From: Flavobacterium akiainvivens
Lineage (GTDB): Bacteria; Bacteroidota; Bacteroidia; Flavobacteriales; Flavobacteriaceae
Direction of reading: 5' to 3'
DNA: 64,000 bases
Assembly: GCF_001278115.1 (NCBI RefSeq)
Contig: NZ_LIYD01000005.1
Span: forward strand, 3,862,615 to 3,926,614
A model generated the notes under the pieces. That model was not told the origin of the DNA. It was given only the letters and a program-made list of their open reading frames with translations, and ran no database searches. Position numbers and translations under genes: made by a program. Of this stretch, positions 59,069 to 64,000 are shown piece by piece (positions within the stretch are counted from its first letter, which is position 1; each line of letters begins with the position of its first letter).

Positions 59069-59575
59069 TTACTTCATTACTTTCATAACAAGGCGTGCCA
59101 GCCAATTGTCTTTGTATTCGGTTACTTTTTCAATCATATTATCTGCCTTAAGTACAAAATCATAGAGTTTAGAAGTCTGGTCTTTAAACTGCTTTGCCTC
59201 GGCAGATGTATTGGTTATATTAGCAGTAGATACTTCTTTAAGTACTTTAAGTGCGGGTTTAATTTCGCGGCGGCTGCGTTCCTGGGCTACCTTAACGGCA
59301 AGCTCATCAAGGTCTTTTTCGGCAACAAAAAACTCGCGGCGTTCCCCGGGTTTCAACTCCTTATATATAATACCCCAGTCCATTAGCGAACGCAGGTTCA
59401 TGCTGGCATTACCACGGCTTATGTGCAGTTCTTCCATAATGTCTTCCATAGAAAGCGGTTCGTGTGCCACCATAAGCAGGGCGTGTATTTGCGCCATGGT
59501 TTTGTTAATGCCCCATTGCGAGCCTAAAGCCCCCCAGGTTTGCACAAACTTATTTTTTGCCTCTTTGAATTCCAT
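59069..59575 (-). CDS. GbsR/MarR-family transcriptional regulator
   Basis: The product has about 168 residues from the ATG at 59575. The winged helix is typical of GbsR-type MarR relatives: ALGSQWGINKTMAQIHALLMV, EPLSMEDIMEELHISRGNASMNLRSLMDWGI (recognition helix) and a wing with GERREFF. A helical C-terminal dimerisation region follows. In Bacillus, GbsR-type proteins repress osmoprotectant genes; the ligand here is unknown. Palindrome copies lie at its own promoter and before the downstream membrane operon, which points to autorepression and control of that operon. The longer start at 59635 is rejected because the -7 box lies at 59615-59608. Confidence 0.88.
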   Translation of the reverse strand: MEFKEAKNKFVQTWGALGSQWGINKTMAQIHALLMVAHEPLSMEDIMEELHISRGNASMNLRSLMDWGIIYKELKPGERREFFVAEKDLDELAVKVAQERSRREIKPALKVLKEVSTANITNTSAEAKQFKDQTSKLYDFVLKADNMIEKVTEYKDNWLARLVMKVMK

Positions 59576-59604
59576 GAAGTAAAAGTAATACAAAAATTCT
59601 AAAC

Positions 59605-59622
59605 TTTCAAAAATAATTGAAA
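59605..59622 (-). promoter_or_regulatory. gbsR-like promoter with overlapping palindromic operator, copy 1
   Basis: TTTCAAAAATAATTGAAA (plus strand) is an 18-bp palindrome. Read on the minus strand it contains a perfect -7 box TATTTTTG (59615-59608). A protein bound here would block its own promoter. The predicted start is near 59604, with a 29-base leader. Confidence 0.55.
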
Positions 59623-59632
59623 ATAAATAATA

Positions 59633-59659
59633 CAAAAAAGGCTCCCTCTTTCAGGAGCT
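59633..59659 (-). terminator. Rho-independent terminator (minus strand)
   Basis: A GCTCC/GGAGC stem (59641-59645 / 59654-59658) with an 8-base loop is followed on the minus strand by six T residues. It lies between the beta-barrel gene and the regulator gene. Confidence 0.65.
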
Positions 59660-59664
59660 GTGTT

Positions 59665-60345
59665 TTAATTTATTGGAATAAAGAGGTTTACATAAAACCT
59701 GCCGCCGTTTTCCCTAACCGGATTTACTATGTTTGCAAAGTCAGATTTCCATTTACTATTGGTAAAACAAAAGTCATAACCGGCATTCAGTACAAAAGAC
59801 CTGCGGTTGTTTTTGTCTTTAAAGGCTAATGATGCTGATGGCCCTACAAACCACGATTGGTTACGTAGTGGAATAAAACCGGTGTTGGTTTCCGGGTTAA
59901 GGTCGTCCATATCAATTTCTGTAGCATCAGAAAATACAGAAAGGTTGCTTGCTATAAAGGTTACATCGCCACCGGCAGCAAACTGCAGTTTATTGTTTTC
60001 GGCAAGAATGTATTGCAGCCTTAGCTTAACGGGAACCTGTAGCAACTGAGAGCCGTCTTTCTTCCTGTTATTAAAGGTGTAGGTGGTGCCAAATTCAAAG
60101 GTAAGCGACAGGTTGTTCTCAAACGTGGCGTTCCAGCCAATGACCGACGCCGGTGTTACGCCAGGCAGTTCTTTTACCCCGCCGGCAGCCAGGTTGCTGT
60201 TTATGTTATAGTCCGGGTGAAACGCAGCGCCAAAACCAAAATACCATTCTATCTCGGTTTTTGTGCGGGTTGTTGTGGTTTCGGTCTCCTGTGCAAAAGC
60301 TTTGCCGGCAAAAAGCGCCAGCAGCAGTAAGGTGATTTTCTTCAT
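59665..60345 (-). CDS. Outer-membrane beta-barrel protein
   Basis: The product has 226 residues, with a signal peptide (MKKITLLLLALFAGKAFAQ). It has alternating hydrophobic strands typical of a small eight-stranded-type barrel (SLTFEFGTTYTF, VPVKLRLQYIL, LQFAAGGDVTFIA, WFVGPSASLAF, SFVLNAGYDFCF, RFYVNLFIPIN) and a terminal aromatic-rich strand. It sits upstream of the regulator gene on the same strand, separated by a terminator. The function is unknown. Confidence 0.8.
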   Translation of the reverse strand: MKKITLLLLALFAGKAFAQETETTTTRTKTEIEWYFGFGAAFHPDYNINSNLAAGGVKELPGVTPASVIGWNATFENNLSLTFEFGTTYTFNNRKKDGSQLLQVPVKLRLQYILAENNKLQFAAGGDVTFIASNLSVFSDATEIDMDDLNPETNTGFIPLRNQSWFVGPSASLAFKDKNNRRSFVLNAGYDFCFTNSKWKSDFANIVNPVRENGGRFYVNLFIPIN

Positions 60346-60436
60346 AATTGTAAGGTGATTAAATGATTGATGATGATTTTAAAAGAACAGGTGGAGTACT
60401 TTCTCCACAAGGTGTACAAGTACTGTTAGCATGGTT

Positions 60437-60613
60437 TTATTGTTTATTGACAGATTTTCTTGGTGTAAAAGATAACACAATGGCTGTAACTGCACCTATT
60501 GCCAAATATGTATAAATCTCTTTTGTAAACAGGTACTTCGATGCGATTATGCAAATTAAGTCGGCAATAACCAGTATGGCGAATAGCAGGATATATTTTT
60601 TAGTGTAGCTCAT
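60437..60613 (-). CDS. 58-residue two-helix membrane protein
   Basis: The reading frame runs from ATG at 60613 to TAA at 60437. The protein starts MSYTKKYILLFAILVIADLI, has a second helix around EIYTYLAIGAVTAIVLSF, and ends with PRKSVNKQ. The positive residues before the first helix and after the second fit an inner-membrane hairpin. A perfect -7 box TACTTTTG (60649-60642, minus strand) gives a 26-base leader. A hairpin at 60391-60408 lies downstream. It fills most of an otherwise empty 350-base gap. No family is recognised. Confidence 0.6.
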   Translation of the reverse strand: MSYTKKYILLFAILVIADLICIIASKYLFTKEIYTYLAIGAVTAIVLSFTPRKSVNKQ

Positions 60614-60641
60614 TTTGTGCCGGTTTTATTGGTTTATAAAG

Positions 60642-60649
60642 CAAAAGTA
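60642..60649 (-). promoter_or_regulatory. -7 promoter box of the 58-residue protein gene
   Basis: TACTTTTG on the minus strand is a perfect TAnnTTTG match at the expected distance before the ATG at 60613. Confidence 0.45.
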
Positions 60650-60692
60650 AGGCAGCTACACCGCCTAAAATTGTATAATTGGGACAACCCGC

Positions 60693-61544
60693 CTAATTTT
60701 CAAAATGCCAGTACACAGCTTCCTGGCTGCCCAGGCGGGTAAGGTTGTGCAGCAGGTCTTTAGGCGGCTGGTGGGTAACCGATTTAAAATGCTTTATAAA
60801 ATGGGCCTGGTCATAATACAGGCTGTACAATGCCACATCGGTCAGGGTAACAGCATTACCCGCCTGTTGCGAATAGTTAAGCGCATTGCGAAACATAACC
60901 AACTTTTTATACTCTTCAACCGAGGCGCACAGGTGCTTTTTAAACAGGCGCAGCAGTGTTTTGCGGTTTATGCCCATACTGTCGCTTAACTCTTCCACAC
61001 GCACTAAGCCGTTGGTGTTTAATATTTCCTGCATGGCTTTTTTAATAACCGGCTCATTAAAGCCCGTGTAAGCCTGCCTGAAAAAATCATCAAGCAGGGT
61101 GGTTTTTGCGCTTATATCAGCCGTATTATACACGTTGTTTAATGTATCGGTAAATGCCTGGCCAAAACAGGTAAGCTGAGAAAACGGTGCGGTAAATACC
61201 TCGCTAAGCGGTACGTTCAAAAAATGGTTGATGCCGAACGGGTTAAATAAAACGCCTATTTTACTGAATTTACCCGATAAATCTACCTTAAAGCTCTCGC
61301 CGGTATTTACCGAATATAAAATAGTGTAGTTGCTTTTACCGCTTGGCTTTACTGTAGAGTCGCCGGTGCCCAGTATAACTTCAGATCCTTTATAAACCGT
61401 AAGGGCATGCTTGTAATTGGGGTAAAATGTAAAAGTGTTTTCAAAACTATCGTCATCACTCCAGTGAAAATAGTAGCACGCTATGTGCTTTGCCACAAGG
61501 GCATCGGCGGGTATAACGGTTACAAAATTTCCTTTAGAATCCAA
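60693..61544 (-). CDS. AraC-family transcriptional regulator
   Basis: The 283-residue protein has a beta-rich N-terminal ligand-type domain (YPNYKHALTVYKGSEVILGTG). The C-terminal AraC DNA-binding domain (about residues 180-275) has two helix-turn-helix units (VEELSDSMGINRKTLLRLFKKHL and LTDVALYSLYYDQAHFIKHFK). In the second unit the usual GF residues are replaced by SLYYDQAHFIKHF, still typical. It is divergent from the TonB receptor gene, which it probably activates. Confidence 0.88.
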   Translation of the reverse strand: MDSKGNFVTVIPADALVAKHIACYYFHWSDDDSFENTFTFYPNYKHALTVYKGSEVILGTGDSTVKPSGKSNYTILYSVNTGESFKVDLSGKFSKIGVLFNPFGINHFLNVPLSEVFTAPFSQLTCFGQAFTDTLNNVYNTADISAKTTLLDDFFRQAYTGFNEPVIKKAMQEILNTNGLVRVEELSDSMGINRKTLLRLFKKHLCASVEEYKKLVMFRNALNYSQQAGNAVTLTDVALYSLYYDQAHFIKHFKSVTHQPPKDLLHNLTRLGSQEAVYWHFEN

Positions 61545-61595
61545 TAGTTACGTGCTTTTGCTAAAAATAATCGAAAATACATCACACTCCAAATA

Positions 61596-61666
61596 TTTGT
61601 TTAAACAAAATAATTTTAATTATTGTTTAAAATGTATTTTTAGTCTTGTCTAAATTTATATTTTTG
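61596..61666 (+). promoter_or_regulatory. Control region of the TonB receptor gene
   Basis: A perfect 14-bp palindrome TTTGTTTAAACAAA (61596-61609) and a further half copy TTGTTTAAA (about 61622-61630) lie upstream of a perfect -7 box TATTTTTG (61659-61666). The arrangement of a site and a repeated half-site ahead of the promoter fits binding by the divergent AraC regulator. Confidence 0.45.
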
Positions 61667-61689
61667 CATTAACACAATTTACTTTTAAG

Positions 61690-63933
61690 ATGTTTAAAAA
61701 ATATATTCTTATATTATTTGGTTTTACGGCATTACACGCCCAAACAGCAAAAATAAATGGCAGGGTTACCGATGGCAAAACAGGTATACTGGCTGCTACA
61801 GTTCTTATTGAGGGGCTTAATCTTTTGGCTGTGGCCGATGAAAACGGGAATTACATTATAGAAAATATCCCGGCAGGGAGCTATGAGGTAATAGCTGCAT
61901 CGGTAGGATATAGTACCTTAAGGCAAAAGTTTACCATACTTGATGGCGAAACCCAAACCCTGGATTTTAAGCTTCAGCAGGATGATGAATCGCTTGATGA
62001 GGTGGTAATTACCGGTACCATGAAAGAGGTAAGCCGTATGGACAGCCCCATTCCGGTAGAGATTATAACCCCGAAGCTCTTTAAAAAGAACCCCACCGCC
62101 AGCCTTTTTGAAGCCGTAGGGATGATAAATGGTGTGCAGCCGCAGCTTAACTGCAACGTGTGCAATACCGGCGACATACACATAAACGGTATGGAAGGTC
62201 CTTATACTATGATACTTATAGACGGTATGCCCATTGTAAGTGCCCTTTCTACAGTATACGGGCTTAGTGGTATACCCAACAGCATTGTAGAGCGTATTGA
62301 GGTGGTAAAAGGCCCGGCATCTTCGCTTTATGGCAGTGAGGCTATGGGCGGTATAATAAACGTGATTACCAAGGCTCCTTATAAAGCACCCCTTGTTAGT
62401 GCCGATTACTTTTTTACCAGCTGGGGCGAGCACAGCCTTGACGCCGCGGTTAAGATAAATGCCGGTAAGGCCAAATCGTTACTGGGTATAAACTACTTTA
62501 ACTACCAGGTTAAGGCCGATAAAAACCATGATAACTTTACCGATGTTACCCAGCAAAACCGCATTTCAATATTTAATAAATGGGATTTTGAACGTGAGGA
62601 AAACCGCCAGGCCAGCATTGCAGGGCGCTATGTGTATGAAGACCGCTGGGGTGGCGAAATGGACTGGACACCCGCTTTCCGCGGAAGCGACAGCATTTAT
62701 GGCGAGAGCATTTATACCCAAAGGGCTGAGGTTATAGGCCTGTACCAGTTGCCAACCGCCGAGCGTATATTCACACAATTTTCATACAACTGGCACAACC
62801 AGGACTCGTATTACGGTACTACACCTTACATGGCTACACAACAGGTGGCTTTTGTACAGGCCTATTGGGATAAGCAGTTTGGCGATAACCATACCTTTTT
62901 GCTTGGGGCGGCGTTTAGGTATACGCATTATGACGATAATACCCCCGGCACAGCAAACGAAAACGGGGTTAACCGCCCGCAGGAAACCCCGCTGCCCGGG
63001 GTGTTTATTCAGGATGAATGGACCCTTAACGAAAGGCACAAGCTACTTGGCGGCTATCGTTTTGATTATGATAAAAACCACGGCGGCGTGCATTCGCCAA
63101 GGGTGGCCTATAAGTTTTCGCCTAACCAGCACAACACGCTAAGGGCCAGTTTTGGTACGGGTTTCAGGGTGGTGAATTTATTTACCGAAGACCATGCTGC
63201 ACTTACGGGTTCGCGCGATGTGGTTATTGCCGAAGAACTAAAGCCCGAACGCTCATTAAACGGTAACCTGAACTATGTACTTAAAATACCAACTGATGCT
63301 TTTGTACTGGGGCTTGATGCTACAGCTTTCTATTCGTACTTTACAAATAAGATAGTAGGTGATTTTGATACCGACCCAACAAAGATTATTTACGACAACC
63401 TTAACGGGCATGCCATATCGCAGGGATTGTCGCTTAATACCGACCTGACGTTTAATTTTCCGCTTAAAGTTATGGCAGGTATTAGCTACATGGATGTTTT
63501 CCAGATGGAAGAGAACGAAAATGGCAGCCTGCAACGCACACAGCAACTGCACGCGCCTAAGTGGAGTGGCAACTATGTGGCTACCTACAGTTTCCCCAAC
63601 AACTACAGTATAGACCTTACCGGAAACTGGTATGGCCCCATGCGCCTGCCTATATTGCCTAACGATTACAGGCCGGAGTATTCGCCATGGTTTTTAACGG
63701 CTAATATACAGGCAACCAAGAAATTTGATAATGGTCTGGAATTTTACGGCGGTGTAAAAAACATTTTTGATTTTGTGCCCGGCGACCCGCTTATGCGTCC
63801 GTTTGACCCGTTTGACCAGCATGTAAACGACCCTGTAAACAACCCTAACGGCTACACGTTTGATACTACCTATAACTATGCATCTATGCAAGGCAGGAGG
63901 GTGTTTTTAGGCGTACGATATAATTTGTTTTAA
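61690..63933 (+). CDS. TonB-dependent outer-membrane receptor
   Basis: The 747-residue protein has a signal peptide (ending TALHAQ) and a carboxypeptidase-regulatory-like domain (about 18-105: INGRVTDGKTGILAATVLIEG). A TonB-box-like stretch (DEVVITGTM) and a plug (115-230) follow, and then a barrel ending GRRVFLGVRYNLF. The plug contains a CNVC pair (NCNVCNTGDIHINGMEG) and the motif IERIEVVKGPASSLYGSEAMGG. The cysteine pair in the plug is characteristic of a receptor subgroup in Bacteroidetes; a metal or metal complex as ligand is possible but unproven. It is controlled from the divergent AraC side. It is not a SusC/SusD pair. Confidence 0.9.
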   Translation: MFKKYILILFGFTALHAQTAKINGRVTDGKTGILAATVLIEGLNLLAVADENGNYIIENIPAGSYEVIAASVGYSTLRQKFTILDGETQTLDFKLQQDDESLDEVVITGTMKEVSRMDSPIPVEIITPKLFKKNPTASLFEAVGMINGVQPQLNCNVCNTGDIHINGMEGPYTMILIDGMPIVSALSTVYGLSGIPNSIVERIEVVKGPASSLYGSEAMGGIINVITKAPYKAPLVSADYFFTSWGEHSLDAAVKINAGKAKSLLGINYFNYQVKADKNHDNFTDVTQQNRISIFNKWDFEREENRQASIAGRYVYEDRWGGEMDWTPAFRGSDSIYGESIYTQRAEVIGLYQLPTAERIFTQFSYNWHNQDSYYGTTPYMATQQVAFVQAYWDKQFGDNHTFLLGAAFRYTHYDDNTPGTANENGVNRPQETPLPGVFIQDEWTLNERHKLLGGYRFDYDKNHGGVHSPRVAYKFSPNQHNTLRASFGTGFRVVNLFTEDHAALTGSRDVVIAEELKPERSLNGNLNYVLKIPTDAFVLGLDATAFYSYFTNKIVGDFDTDPTKIIYDNLNGHAISQGLSLNTDLTFNFPLKVMAGISYMDVFQMEENENGSLQRTQQLHAPKWSGNYVATYSFPNNYSIDLTGNWYGPMRLPILPNDYRPEYSPWFLTANIQATKKFDNGLEFYGGVKNIFDFVPGDPLMRPFDPFDQHVNDPVNNPNGYTFDTTYNYASMQGRRVFLGVRYNLF

Positions 63934-63945
63934 GCCTCACCCCAG

Positions 63946-63966
63946 CCCCTCTCCAAAGGAGAGGGG
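63946..63966 (+). terminator. G+C-rich hairpin at the right edge
   Basis: A perfect 9-bp stem CCCCTCTCC / GGAGAGGGG with a 3-base loop lies 12 bases after the TonB receptor stop. The sequence around it is a phrase common between flavobacterial genes, so it is both a repeat and a probable stop signal. No T-run follows directly. Nothing else is seen to base 64000. Confidence 0.5.
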
Positions 63967-64000
63967 AGGAGCTTCACTCTGATATGGCAATAAAAAAAAC

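Overview
This window is chromosomal DNA of a member of the Bacteroidetes, family Flavobacteriaceae, most likely Flavobacterium or a close relative. The evidence is the gldJ-porU-porV type IX secretion (T9SS) and gliding block, secreted proteins with T9SS type A and type B C-terminal sorting domains, TonB receptors with carboxypeptidase-like N-termini, and many promoters with the Bacteroidetes -7 element TAnnTTTG. I see no rRNA, tRNA, insertion sequence, prophage or CRISPR array.

Layout. 0-10 kb: the tail of an unknown gene, a Tat-exported M19 dipeptidase between two near-identical terminators, two ankyrin proteins, a DsbA-type thioredoxin divergent from an HxlR regulator, a GNAT acetyltransferase, small hypotheticals, a DUF6642-like protein, D-lactate dehydrogenase and a DUF2541-like protein. 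10-14.5 kb: a TonB receptor divergent from a WG-repeat protein, with a palindromic operator candidate between them. 14.6-27.6 kb: the conserved core of lpxD, murF, gldJ, porU, porV, cdd, pdhA and pdhC. 27.6-30.6 kb: a leucine-rich repeat protein, then an M28 peptidase-SDR-SprT-like operon. 30.7-37.8 kb: two tandem giant T9SS type B adhesin-like genes, the second with a 1-nt frameshift. 37.8-46.5 kb: an Mla-type ABC transporter, a flippase, a methyltransferase, S74/fibre-like and T9SS proteins, and a glycosyltransferase. 46.5-48.3 kb: small membrane protein genes, one of them broken, an A+T-rich lipoprotein gene and four arrays of a 7-bp repeat. 48.2-55.4 kb: an MG2-domain protein, a FabH-like synthase, a truncated haemoglobin and gcvP. 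55.5-64 kb: a UbiA-like membrane protein, a GbsR/MarR-controlled operon of five small membrane proteins plus a TIGR01777 epimerase, a beta-barrel protein, a 58-residue membrane protein, and an AraC regulator divergent from a second TonB receptor.

How the genes work together. PorV and PorU shuttle and process T9SS cargo, and GldJ belongs to the gliding machinery. At least four cargo genes lie in the same window (30.7, 34.5, 41.6 and 43.2 kb). LpxD (lipid A), MurF (peptidoglycan) and the MlaE/MlaF-type transporter serve the envelope that carries them. PdhA, PdhC, GcvP and LdhA are central metabolism.

The least explained and most interesting locus is 56.3-59.6 kb. A GbsR/MarR regulator has an 18-bp palindrome over its own -7 box, and a second copy of the palindrome precedes an operon in which two families of paralogous small membrane proteins alternate with ATGA-type overlaps. 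The truncated haemoglobin also has a perfect Crp/Fnr-type palindrome placed near -41. All functions are read from sequence alone; no database search was run.
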